DNA of 64,000 nucleotides, taken from assembly GCA_028278525.1 (NCBI GenBank), contig JANQEE010000029.1, positions 1 to 64,000 of the forward strand, in the 5' to 3' direction. The position numbers and the translations under genes were made by a program. Positions within the stretch are counted from its first letter, which is position 1, and each line of letters starts with the position of its first letter. Of the stretch, positions 17,852-27,200 are shown piece by piece. The notes below the pieces were generated by a model. That model did not search any database. It had not been told where the DNA came from and saw only the letters and a list, made by a program, of their open reading frames with translations. The stretch comes from Minwuiaceae bacterium. GTDB lineage: Bacteria; Pseudomonadota; Alphaproteobacteria; Minwuiales; Minwuiaceae.

Positions 17852-17867
17852 ATGGAAGGCGAACCGC

Positions 17868-18123
17868 GTGCAGTCGAACATCGGTCCGGTGGATACGGAA
17901 GCGCCGCAGGCGCCGGACAGGTTCATGCCGAACTGGGCGGCGATTACGGCCGTGATTCTCGGCATTACTGCGTTCGCGGTGGCGCAAGGACTGACCTATC
18001 CACTGATCTCGCTGATGCTCGAACGGCGCGGCTTGTCGGAAAGCGTGATCGGGCTGAACGCAGTCTCTGGTCGGGCTGGTGCTGTTGGCGCTCACCGCGC
18101 TTCTCGCCCTTGGCCGGCGATAG
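17868..18123 (+). pseudogene. Internally deleted MFS transporter remnant
   Basis: From a GTG at 17868 about 65 codons read like an MFS N-terminus: VQSNIGPVDTEAPQ, then the first helix ITAVILGITAFAVAQGLTYPLISLMLERRGLSESVIGLNA. Immediately after, in another frame, 18064-18123 reads SLVGLVLLALTALLALGRR and a stop, which resembles a last MFS helix. The ~300 codons between are missing and the frame is shifted. It lies directly behind an intact MFS gene but its N-terminus is not similar to that one, so it seems to be the relic of a separate transporter. Confidence 0.75.
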
Positions 18124-18139
18124 GACGGCAAGACACCCG

Positions 18140-19075
18140 TTAGCCGGACTGGCCCAATGTTCCGTGCGCGCGGCGCAGGCAGTCGAGGAATTCCTGGACC
18201 AATCTCGACGGCTTCGGCGAGCGGCGGACGATCACCGCGTGATCGCTTTGGTAGTGGAATACATCGGAACGCAGCCGGCGCATCGCGTCTCGTTCGACGA
18301 AGCTTTTCGCATAATGGTCAGGCAGGAAGCCGATATAGCGGCCGGACAGGATGAGGGCGGCCAGCGCCTCCTCGTCATAGGCGTCGGCGCTGCGTTTCAG
18401 CCTCAGTTTATGGCTGACCATCATATTCGGCGAATGGAAGCCAATGCCGGCATACTTGCATTGCCTGAGGTCACGGCGAGAGACCGCCTTCTCCGGCCGG
18501 TCGAACAGGGCGTGGCCGGCACCGCAATAGAGATACATCTGCTCCGCATACAGGGGGTAGTAGTCCAGGCTGTTGGACTGGCGGTGGCCCGGGATGATGG
18601 CCAGTTGAAAGCGGCCGTTCAGGACCCCACTTTCAATGGCGTTGACCGGCTCGACATGGACCTCGATCGTCACCTCGGGCGCGATCTCGTCGAACAGGGC
18701 GATGGTCTGCGGCAGCCGCGCCTCCGGGTTCGAGACGGTCTTGTCGAACAAGGCGATGGAGAGGTGACCGGTCAGCCTCTGGTGGACCTCGTCCACGTCC
18801 GACTGGAAGTTGTCGATCGCGGACAGCAGCCGGGACGACGCCTCGACCACGCGGGCGCCCTCGTCCGTAAGAGCGAATCCGGCCGGGCCGCGGTCGCATA
18901 GCTTGACGCCGAGGCGCAGCTCCAGGTCGGTCAAATGCCGGCTGATGGTGGAGCGGCCGACATTGAGCTCGAGCTCCGCGGCAGATACACCGCCGCAGGC
19001 GACGACCGTGCGGAATACGCGCAAGAGTCGGATATCGACGTCGCTAACGCGCCCAAGATGCGCTTTCCGAACCAT
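18140..19075 (-). CDS. LysR-family transcriptional regulator
   Basis: A 311-residue LysR protein: N-terminal winged helix-turn-helix (DIRLLRVFRTVVACGGVSAAELELNVGRSTISRHLTDLE) and a C-terminal periplasmic-binding-like effector domain (from about residue 100, LTGHLSIALFDKTVSNPEARL). It is transcribed away from the TRAP operon beginning at 19341, and dyad sequences lie in the shared intergenic region. By the usual LysR arrangement it probably controls the TRAP genes and itself in response to the transported substrate. It converges on the MFS remnant. Confidence 0.88.
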   Translation of the reverse strand: MVRKAHLGRVSDVDIRLLRVFRTVVACGGVSAAELELNVGRSTISRHLTDLELRLGVKLCDRGPAGFALTDEGARVVEASSRLLSAIDNFQSDVDEVHQRLTGHLSIALFDKTVSNPEARLPQTIALFDEIAPEVTIEVHVEPVNAIESGVLNGRFQLAIIPGHRQSNSLDYYPLYAEQMYLYCGAGHALFDRPEKAVSRRDLRQCKYAGIGFHSPNMMVSHKLRLKRSADAYDEEALAALILSGRYIGFLPDHYAKSFVERDAMRRLRSDVFHYQSDHAVIVRRSPKPSRLVQEFLDCLRRAHGTLGQSG

Positions 19076-19081
19076 CGTTAT

Positions 19082-19140
19082 GTTTCATCCTAATGAAACT
19101 TTCCTTCTAAACCCTACTCTATGTGAAACAAAAATCACAT
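19082..19140. promoter_or_regulatory. Candidate LysR operator region with two dyads
   Basis: Two perfect dyads lie just upstream of the LysR start: GTTTCAT-CCTA-ATGAAAC (19082-19099) and ATGTGA-N8-TCACAT (19121-19140). They sit between the LysR gene and the TRAP operon in an AT-rich stretch, where LysR activator and autoregulator sites are expected. The second dyad resembles CRP/FNR-type half sites but has an eight-base spacer instead of six. Confidence 0.5.
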
Positions 19141-19340
19141 GGTAGCGGTAAAGGCACGGTCCGATAAACCGATACGGCAACGCCGATAGTCGGCTGCCTG
19201 TCAAACAATTAACCGGATCGCTGGGAGAGGTGGTACAATTTCGAAATAGTTCTCTCGACCAGTGGACCGTTACGAACAGCGGGCTTGGCGGGGTTTGCAT
19301 GCCGTACCGGCCCGCGATGCGAACCAAGGAGGCTAGAATA

Positions 19341-20351
19341 ATGAAATTTGCAGGAAAATTGGCGGCCACCACCGGCCTTGCCGTAGCACTGATTTTCGGC
19401 GCTACCGCCGTATCCGCGAAAACCTTCAAGATGGCGCTCGGCGATGCGGCCGGCGGCACACAGGACGCAGCCGGCAAAAAATTCGCCGAGGTATTCGAGG
19501 CAAAGACCGGCGGCAAGCATAAGATAAAGATGTTCCACAACGGTCAGTTGGGCAGCGAGCAGGACACGGTCAACGACGCCGCGATCGGGACGCTGGACTT
19601 CTCCGTTCTGGCGATCAACAACATCACGCCATTCTCCCCGACGGTCGGCATCTTCACCCTGCCCTACATGATCCTCAGCCTCGAAGAGGCGGTGAAACTG
19701 ACCCAGGGCGAGATCGGCAAAGAACTGGTCGAGAACACCAAGCGGGACGCCGGTGTCCGTATCATCGCCTGGTCCTATGCGGGCTTCCGGGTGCTCTCCA
19801 ACTCCAAGCAGCCAATCAAGACCCTGGACGACCTGAAAGGCATCGTGGTTCGCGTTCCGAAGAACGAAATCATGATCGACACCTACAACTCCTGGGGCAA
19901 CAACCCGACCCCGATGGCCTGGTCGGAGACCTTTACCGCCTTGCAGCAGGGCGTGGTCGACGGACAGGACACCCCGTACATCACCATTCACGCGATGAAG
20001 TTCTACGAGGTACAGAAGTACATCACCAACCTGCGTTACCTGTTCCTGCTGGAGCCGATCATCGTTAGCGAGTCGGTGTTCCAGGACCAGTCCGAAGAGG
20101 TGCAGAAGGCGATTTTGGAAGCCGGCGCCGAAGCGACGGCGTTCAGCGCTCAGTATCTGGCCGACACCGAAGCCAAGCTTAAGGCAGACCTGATCGCCAA
20201 AGGCATGCAGATCGACGATCCGGCCAACGACGAAAAAGAATGGATCGCGGCCGCGACCAGCCAAGTGTGGCCGAAGTTCTACAAGAGCATCGGCGGGGTG
20301 GAGAAAGTCAACGCCGCCCTGAAGTCCGTCGGACGGCCGCCGGTCAACTGA
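19341..20351 (+). CDS. dctP: TRAP transporter substrate-binding protein (DctP family)
   Basis: A 336-residue periplasmic binding protein. The signal peptide is MKFAGKLAATTGLAVALIFG with cleavage after VSA near residue 29. The mature protein starts KTFKMALGDAAGG, and it carries the DctP landmarks: KIKMFHNGQLGSEQDTVN, RVLSNSKQPIKTLDDLKGIVVRVP (the conserved arginine that usually binds a carboxylate ligand), and FTALQQGVVDGQDTPY. AGGAGG lies before the ATG at 19341. It opens a dctPQM-uspA cluster likely controlled by the divergent LysR protein. The conserved arginine suggests an organic acid or zwitterion such as a compatible solute or taurine; this is not proven. Confidence 0.92.
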   Translation: MKFAGKLAATTGLAVALIFGATAVSAKTFKMALGDAAGGTQDAAGKKFAEVFEAKTGGKHKIKMFHNGQLGSEQDTVNDAAIGTLDFSVLAINNITPFSPTVGIFTLPYMILSLEEAVKLTQGEIGKELVENTKRDAGVRIIAWSYAGFRVLSNSKQPIKTLDDLKGIVVRVPKNEIMIDTYNSWGNNPTPMAWSETFTALQQGVVDGQDTPYITIHAMKFYEVQKYITNLRYLFLLEPIIVSESVFQDQSEEVQKAILEAGAEATAFSAQYLADTEAKLKADLIAKGMQIDDPANDEKEWIAAATSQVWPKFYKSIGGVEKVNAALKSVGRPPVN

Positions 20352-20377
20352 CGCCCGTCCGAAGCGGGAGGGAAGTA

Positions 20378-20459
20378 CCGGCTTAACGGAAGTGCGCTTG
20401 GGCGGACGCCGCGGTTCGGCGGCTTACCCCTCCCACCTGCCCGAGCGCACTTTAACCGG
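20378..20459 (+). terminator. Intercistronic stem-loop between dctP and dctQ
   Basis: A strong stem (AAGTGCGCTTGGGC at 20390-20403 with GCCCGAGCGCACTT at 20439-20452, one G-T pair, extended by CCGG-TTAA pairing outside) has a 35-nt loop. It occupies the gap between the binding-protein gene and the permease genes. No T-run follows. Such hairpins usually stabilise the upstream message or partly stop transcription, so that binding protein exceeds permease. Confidence 0.6.
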
Positions 20460-20482
20460 GGGATCGGGGGAGGAAATACGTC

Positions 20483-21016
20483 ATGGGCCTGACGATCTAT
20501 CGGATCCTCGACAACATCGAGAGTTACATCTGCCGGACGCTGCTGGCGCTTTTCGTCGTCCTGCTGTTCGCGCAGATCCTGTCGCGTGAACTTTTCGGCT
20601 ACTCGTTTTCCTGGAGCGAGGAACTGGCGACCTACATGTTCGTGTGGTTCGTGTTCTTCGGCGCCAGCTATGCGGCGAAGCTGTACGCCCACAACCGCGT
20701 CACCTTTCAGTTCAACATGCTGCCGAAGCGGGTGGCGCACCTAATCGAGGGCTTCGCCGATCTGTTCTGGATCGCCTTCAACGTCTACTTCGTCTACCTC
20801 AGCTTCAATTTCGTCTTCTTCAAGATGAACCTGTTCTGGAAGTCCCAGACGCTCGGCATACCGATGAAGTACATCTACCTGATCCTGCCGATCGCCTTCA
20901 CCCTGATGACCATCCGGATCATCCAGGCCAACTACCTGAAGCTGGTCAAAGGCATCGACGTGCGCGATCCGGAAAAAGCCGAAGTCGAAAAAATGATCCG
21001 CGAAGGCGCGGAATAA
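20483..21016 (+). CDS. dctQ: TRAP transporter small permease (DctQ family)
   Basis: A 177-residue membrane protein with four hydrophobic segments. The DctQ signature region (FSWSEELATYMFVWFVFFGASYAAKLYAHNRVTFQ) is present, including the conserved S-x-E-E and the H-x-R-V after helix 2. DctQ forms a complex with DctM and DctP in the inner membrane and is needed for sodium-coupled uptake. GGGAGGA precedes the ATG. It is preceded by the stem-loop behind dctP and followed by dctM after 96 bases. Confidence 0.9.
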   Translation: MGLTIYRILDNIESYICRTLLALFVVLLFAQILSRELFGYSFSWSEELATYMFVWFVFFGASYAAKLYAHNRVTFQFNMLPKRVAHLIEGFADLFWIAFNVYFVYLSFNFVFFKMNLFWKSQTLGIPMKYIYLILPIAFTLMTIRIIQANYLKLVKGIDVRDPEKAEVEKMIREGAE

Positions 21017-21112
21017 CCCCGTTACCGGCACCTAAAAACAACAGCCGGACGACATTGGGAGGACGCGGCCAACACCAAGCAGCTTGGGCCGCGATTTTGG
21101 GGGAGCAGTTTT

Positions 21113-22453
21113 ATGGAAACGACCATCGTCCTCGTACTGTTCGGGTCATTCCTGGCCCTGTTGTTAATCGGGGCGCCGATCACCGTGGCGCTGGGCGTCT
21201 CCGCCATGATCTCGTTCCTGTACCTGGACGAAAACCCGATCAAGTTCGTTCAGATCGCCTTCACCTCCGTCGGCTCCTTCCCCCTGATGGCCCTGCCCGC
21301 CTTCATCCTGGCCGGCGCATTGATGGAGGCGGCCGGCATATCCCGGCGGCTGGTCAACGTCGCGGAAAGTTTCGCCGGGCCGTTCACCGGCGGTATATCC
21401 GCGGCGACCGTATTCGCCTGCCTGTTCTTCGGTGCGATCTCCGGCTCCGGCCCGGCCACCACGGCGGCGGTCGGGATGCTGATGATCCCGGCGATGATCG
21501 ACCGCGGTTACGACAAGGGCGTCGCCTCCGCCATAACCGCCTCCTCCGGCAGCTTAGGGATCATCATTCCTCCGTCGATCCCGATGGTGATTTTCGGCAT
21601 CGCCGCGCTCGGCATGCAGCCGCCGCCGGAAGCGGTGGAGAAGTTCGGCGTGTTCCAATCGGTCTCCATCCCGAAACTGTTCATCGCCGGCGTGCTGCCC
21701 GGCCTGGTCATCTCCGGCAGCCTGCTGGTTATGAACTACATCACCTGCAAGCAGCGGGGCTACAAAGGCTCGGCCGAGGGCTTCTCCGCCCGCAACATTC
21801 TCTGCGCGCTCTATAAGGGCTTCTGGGCGATCATGGCGCCGGTGGTAATTTTAGGCGGAATCTATTCGGGCTTTTTCACCCCGACGGAAGCGGCCATCGT
21901 CGCCATCTTCTATACGCTGGCCATCGGCTTCTTCGTTTACCGCGAACTGGACTTAAAGGCGCTGGGGCGGGCGCTGGAAACCACCACCTGGCTGACCGGC
22001 CGGGTGCTGCTGATCCTGTTTACGGCGACCGTGTTCGGCCGGCTGCTGGTGGAAAACCAGATCCCGGCGATCGTCGCCGAAGCGATGCTGAGCGCGACCG
22101 AGAACATCTACATCATCTGGACCATGCTGATCCTGTTCCTGCTGTTCGTCGGCATGTTCATGGAGACGCTGGCGACGATCCTGATCCTGACGCCGGTGCT
22201 GCTGCCGATCGCCTATAGCCTGGGCATCGATCCGGTGCATTTCGGCGTGGTGATGGTCTGCGCCCTGGGTATCGGGTTCCAGACCCCGCCGCTCGGCGAG
22301 AACCTGTTCATCGCCTCCGGCATCTCCAACACGTCGATCGAGGAAATCTCGATCAAGGCCCTGCCGTTCGCGACCGTCAACGCGATCGCCGTGTTCATCA
22401 TCGCCTTCTTCCCGGCAATCGTGCTCTGGCTGCCGCGGGTATTCGGATACTGA
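21113..22453 (+). CDS. dctM: TRAP transporter large permease (DctM family)
   Basis: A 446-residue integral membrane protein with about 12 helices. The family segments are seen as FPLMALPAFILAGALMEAAGISRRLVN, GAISGSGPATTAAVGMLMIPAM and SSGSLGIIIPPSIPMVIFG. The GSGPAT and IIPPS motifs are hallmark loops of the ion-transporter superfamily in DctM. It is the transport subunit of the sodium-driven uptake system with dctP and dctQ. A GGGGGAG ribosome site lies before the ATG. A UspA gene follows after 30 bases in the same operon. Confidence 0.92.
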   Translation: METTIVLVLFGSFLALLLIGAPITVALGVSAMISFLYLDENPIKFVQIAFTSVGSFPLMALPAFILAGALMEAAGISRRLVNVAESFAGPFTGGISAATVFACLFFGAISGSGPATTAAVGMLMIPAMIDRGYDKGVASAITASSGSLGIIIPPSIPMVIFGIAALGMQPPPEAVEKFGVFQSVSIPKLFIAGVLPGLVISGSLLVMNYITCKQRGYKGSAEGFSARNILCALYKGFWAIMAPVVILGGIYSGFFTPTEAAIVAIFYTLAIGFFVYRELDLKALGRALETTTWLTGRVLLILFTATVFGRLLVENQIPAIVAEAMLSATENIYIIWTMLILFLLFVGMFMETLATILILTPVLLPIAYSLGIDPVHFGVVMVCALGIGFQTPPLGENLFIASGISNTSIEEISIKALPFATVNAIAVFIIAFFPAIVLWLPRVFGY

Positions 22454-22483
22454 CCGGCTGAAACGCGACAAGGAACCAAACAG

Positions 22484-22978
22484 ATGCAACACGACATCAA
22501 GAACCTGCTGTACAGCACCGACCTGTCGCAGAACACGCTCATCGCCTTCGGCTATGCCGCCTATCTGGCCAAGCTGACCGGCGCCAACATCCATCTGCTG
22601 CATGTGCTGGAGAAGCTCTCTGACGACGCGATGTTCGCGCTTCAGGCCTATCTGCTGGACGATAAGAAACGCCACGAGATCATCGAACAGCGGGTCGACA
22701 AGGCGCGCGCCCGGCTGGATGAGCGCCAGGAGACTTTCTGGTCGGCGCAGAGCGAGGAAGACCGGAAGGTGCGCAAGCAGATCAAGTCCGTCACGGTCTG
22801 CGAATCCTATCCGGCCGAGGAAATCCTGAAGGCTGCGAAGACTCACAACTGCGACCTGATCGTCATCGGCTCGCACGAGCGGGGCATGAGCCACACCTTC
22901 CTCGGTTCGGTCGCCAAGAGCGTGCTACGCCGGTCGCATGTGCCGACGCTGATCGTTCCCCTGGTCGACACCGACTAG
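22484..22978 (+). CDS. Universal stress protein, TRAP-associated
   Basis: A 164-residue UspA-family protein (about 145 residues is usual). The ATP-binding loop is near the C-terminus: VIGSHERGMSHTFLGSVAKSV, the G-x2-G-x9-G-S/T pattern. The central segment ALQAYLLDDKKRHEI is a family-specific insertion. UspA genes at the end of TRAP operons are known, for instance TeaD in the Halomonas ectoine transporter, where the protein binds ATP and modulates uptake. The position 30 bases behind dctM suggests the same regulatory role here. Confidence 0.88.
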   Translation: MQHDIKNLLYSTDLSQNTLIAFGYAAYLAKLTGANIHLLHVLEKLSDDAMFALQAYLLDDKKRHEIIEQRVDKARARLDERQETFWSAQSEEDRKVRKQIKSVTVCESYPAEEILKAAKTHNCDLIVIGSHERGMSHTFLGSVAKSVLRRSHVPTLIVPLVDTD

Positions 22979-23022
22979 CGGCAACAGCCGCCGGAGCGGA
23001 CCGAACCACTGGAGGCAGAGAG

Positions 23023-24015
23023 ATGAAAAGACTTTTCACGCCGGTTCTGGTGGTAGCGTCGATCATGGGTGCGGCGGCCGGTCCGTCGGCCGCGGCTGAC
23101 CCGGAAAAGATCACGGTCGCCTATTTCCGCGAATGGCCGACGGCCAATCAGGTGGCGCAGGCCGAGAAATGGTACGACAAGGAAATGGGCGTGAACCTGG
23201 AATGGCGCGCCTACGACACCGGGGTCGAAATGGCCGAGGCCATGGTCGCCGGCGAGGTGCAGATCTCGTTTTCCATGGGCGTGGTGCCGTTCGCGCTGGC
23301 GGTGACGGCCGGCGCGCCGATCAAGGTGGTCGGCGTCGCTGTCGATACCGGCGGCGCCGACAATTGCGTGATCTATAAGAAAGAGGCGATCGACCGGGCC
23401 AACGCCCACGAGTTGGAGGGGCGCAAGGTCGCGGTGCCGCTGAACACCGTAACGCACTACAAAATGTTGCGCTCCCTGGTTTTTCTGGGCGTGGATGTCG
23501 GCAAGGTCGACGTAGTCGACATGTCGCCGCACGACATCGACGACGTGTTCATGCGGGGCGAACTTGCCATGGGCTGCTCCTGGGGCGGACCATTGCGCCG
23601 GATGAAGGGCCATGGCTGGGAACTGCTGTCCGCCAACGAACAGGACCGGCTGGGCATTCGCGCCTTCGACGTGATCGCCGTGACCGACGATTTCGCCGAA
23701 CAGCACCCGGAACTGGTCGTCAAATTCCTCAGCGTGACCGACCGCGCCATCGAATATCTGGACGACACGCCTGACAAAGCTAAGCCGGTGATCGCCGATG
23801 CCGCGGGCATGAGCCTGAAGGAGTCGGACATCGTGCTGTCGCTATTCGACTTCTATACCCGCGACGAGCAACTAACCGACCGCTGGCTGGGCGGCGGGGT
23901 TCAGACCTTCCTGAAGGAAGTCGCCGACTTCTTTCAACAGCAAGGCGAGATCGCCAGCGCCCTGACGGATTACAGCGCGGCCGTAGATCCGAGCTTTTAC
24001 CGAAGAGCGGAGTAA
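23023..24015 (+). CDS. TauA/NMT1-like substrate-binding protein (orphan)
   Basis: A 330-residue periplasmic protein with a signal peptide (FTPVLVVASIMGAAAGPSAA, cleavage near residue 25). The mature part begins KITVAYFREWPTANQVAQAEKWYDKEMG and contains MAEAMVAGEVQISFSMGVVPFALAV, the pattern of ABC taurine/nitrate/sulfonate binding proteins. The C-terminus carries an alpha-helical ligand-lid region (DEQLTDRWLGGGVQTFLKEVADFF). No ABC permease or ATPase gene lies nearby; it follows the TRAP-UspA genes. Together with the LysR/TRAP context this suggests taurine- or sulfonate-related sensing, but that is inference. Confidence 0.85.
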   Translation: MKRLFTPVLVVASIMGAAAGPSAAADPEKITVAYFREWPTANQVAQAEKWYDKEMGVNLEWRAYDTGVEMAEAMVAGEVQISFSMGVVPFALAVTAGAPIKVVGVAVDTGGADNCVIYKKEAIDRANAHELEGRKVAVPLNTVTHYKMLRSLVFLGVDVGKVDVVDMSPHDIDDVFMRGELAMGCSWGGPLRRMKGHGWELLSANEQDRLGIRAFDVIAVTDDFAEQHPELVVKFLSVTDRAIEYLDDTPDKAKPVIADAAGMSLKESDIVLSLFDFYTRDEQLTDRWLGGGVQTFLKEVADFFQQQGEIASALTDYSAAVDPSFYRRAE

Positions 24016-24275
24016 AGCTGAGCCCAGTCGCGGGATCAGCGCCGACAAGGCCGACCGCCAATATGACGGCCTGAAGACCGTCAGGTGGACCGAACAGCCG
24101 ACGCGTATCGTGCGGACGGCCCGAAGATACGGACGTCCGCCGGGGCCTTTGGGGACGGTACGCCGGCCAAATTCGATGTCTTTGCCTCGACCAACAAGCT
24201 CGCTACGATAGTAGCAGCCTCTCAATATTATCGGTTTCGGAACCGGGCGGCGTTGGATTGGGGGATGTCTCGCAC

Positions 24276-27200
24276 ATGGACATGACCTCGTGGCTTGAAG
24301 ACATCGGTCTCCGGCAGTACGCGGACCAGTTTGCGGAAAACGCGATCGGGCCGGACGTGCTCGCAAGCCTCACGGACGCCGATTTGCGAGAACTCAGAAT
24401 TCCTCTCGGGCACCGCAAACGCCTTCTCAGGGCCATCGCCGATCTGGGACGCCATGCCGAAGGTCCGATCCGGCGGTCGGCGGCACCGTTACATACGCAG
24501 GAAGCCGAACGACGCCAGGTAACCGTTGTGTTTTGCGATCTGGTGGGGTCCACGGCTATGTCCGGCCGCCTGGACCCCGAAGACCTGAACCGGGTCATGC
24601 AACGCTATCAACGGACCACCTGCGACGTGGTGCATCGCTTCGGCGGCCATGTCGCCAGATTCCTGGGCGACGGCATCCTGATCTACTTCGGCTGGCCGAA
24701 TGCGCACGAAGATGATGCAGAACGGTCAGTGCGCGCCGGGCTGGAGATCTTGGGTTCGCTGTCTACCCTCGATCCCGGTTATGGCGAACATCTGGAAGCC
24801 CGAATTGGCATCGCCACCGGATTGGTGGTCGTCGGCGACACAACCGGCCCGGGAGGCGGTCTGGAGGGCGGAATCGTGGGAGAAACGCCGAACCTGGCGG
24901 CACGGCTGCAAGCCTTGGCAAACCCCGGCGAAGTCGTGATCGGCGCGGTGACGCGCAAACTGGTCGGCGAGACGTTTCGGTTGGAGAACCTTGGAACACA
25001 TCGCCTCAAAGGAATCGTGGAACCCTCACCGACATGGCGTGTCATCGGCGAACGGGTGGTGCAGAGCAGGTTCGAGGCGCGCGGCCCCGCGCTGACGGCG
25101 TTCGTCAACCGCGAGCGAGAACTGGCGGTGTTGAAAGAAAGATGGCGGATAGCGGCGGCCGGTAACGGCCAAGTAGTGGTGCTGTCCGGCGAAGCGGGCG
25201 TGGGCAAGTCGCGTATCGTGCAGAAGCTGCGCGAACAGATCGGCCAGGAACAGCATTCAGTGCTGCACTACCAGTGCTCGCCTCACCATACGAACAGTGC
25301 TTTCTACCCGGTCATCCGAAACCTTGAGCATGTAACGCAAACGACAGCAGACGACCCGCCGGAAACGCGGCTGGATAAACTGGAAGCTGCTCTAGGGACG
25401 ACCAACCAGCGCAGAAAGCAAACGGCCGCTCTGTTCGGCGCCCTGCTTCTGCTGCCCATCGAGAAACGCTACCCGCCTCTGAACATGAGTCCCAAGCGAC
25501 AGTTGCAGGAAACGATGTCGGCGGTCACATCGCAGGTATTGGTGGTCGCGAAGCGGCAGCCGGTGATGATGATTTTCGAGGACGCGCACTGGGTCGACCC
25601 GACGTCGCTGGAAATGCTGAGTCAGATGATCGAGGTGGTGCGGAAACACCCCGTGCTGCTTGTCGTGACCTGCCGTCGTGAATTCGCACCTCCCTGGTTA
25701 CCTTGCGACCACGTGACCTTTTTGCGGTTGAATCGCCTAAGCAAATTTCACGGAGCGCAACTCGTCACCGAAATCGCCGGCAACACCGAGCTGTCGGGCA
25801 GGGTTTTGCATGAGATTCTAGCGAAAACGGACGGGATACCGCTTTTCGTGGAGGAACTGACCAAAACCGTGCTCGAGTCCGATGGCTTGAAAGCACGGTC
25901 GACAGGCCGAGATCTCACTGGGACTGCCCCTCCCCTCGCCATTCCGAGTACTTTGCAAGACTCGCTGATGGCGCGCCTCGATCAACTCGCGTCGGCCAAG
26001 GACATCGCCCAGCTTGGCGCCACGATCGGCAGGGAGTTCTCGTACCGACTGATCAGCAAGGTCGCCAGTCTGTCCGAAGCCGAGCTCGCGAATGCCCTCC
26101 GGCGTCTGGTCCGGTCTCGGATCGTCTCGCAACGCGGCATCGTGCCGGAGGCAACCTATGTATTCAGACATGCGTTGATCCAGGACTCGGCCTATCAATC
26201 GCTGCTACGGACGACGCGACAGCAATATCATCAGCGCATCGCGATGGCGCTGGAACGACATGTCCCGGAGACCGCGGAAACCAATCCCGAGTTGCTGGCC
26301 CATCATTTCTCCGAAGCGCTAATTGCCGATGAAGCGGCTCGGTATTGGCATCGTGCGGCGGAACAGGCGATCAGGCGGTCGGCTCACGTCGAAGCGATCA
26401 ATCATGTGACAAGGGGCGTCAGACTGGCTCAAAGCCTGCCGGATACCGCGACACGCCGACAGCTTGAACTTGATTTGCAGATGACCCGCGGCGGCGCCCT
26501 GCGCGCCACGCGGGGCTACGCAGCGCCCGAGGTCGTCGACGCCTACACGAAAGCGCGGTCATTGTGTCGCGGACTGCCGGAAACGCCCCAGCTCTTTCCC
26601 GTACTCTGGAGCCTGACACTATCGCATTTCGTGCGCGCGGACGTGGAAACGGCCCATCATCTTGCACGACAGCTTTTCGATCTCGGTTCGAACATGCAGG
26701 ATTCGGACATGATCCTGGAAGCGCGCATCGCCCTTGGGATGACGTCGTTTCACCTGGGCGACCTGCAGACCGCCCGGACACACCTGGAAGACGGAATCGC
26801 GATCTACGACCCGCGCAAACACCAATCCCATGCCCTCCAGTATGGACAGGATCCTGGAGCGTTCTGCCTTTCTTACGCCGCCTGGGCGCTATGGTTCCTG
26901 GGTTATCCGGACCAGGCCCTGCAACGGATCGACGAAGCTCTTGCCATCGCCCGGCGGATTGCTCATCCCTACAGCCGCGTGTTCGTCCTGATGTTCGCCA
27001 CCCGGATACACCAGTGTCGCCGCGACCACGTCACACTGGAAAAAGTATCCCGTGAAATGATCACCGTCGCCAAGGAACAGGGATTTGCGTACTACGTGGC
27101 GCAAGGCGCAATCCAACGGGGCTGCGCACTGACCCAACTGGGCAATGTCGGCGAGGGCATCGCCCTGTTGCACGAAGGGCTTTCGGCGCTGCGATCCACG

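Noticed and set aside
19121-19140. CRP/FNR-like site ATGTGA-N8-TCACAT
   Set aside because: A CRP site needs a six-base spacer between TGTGA and TCACA; here it is eight. I kept it only as part of a possible LysR operator.
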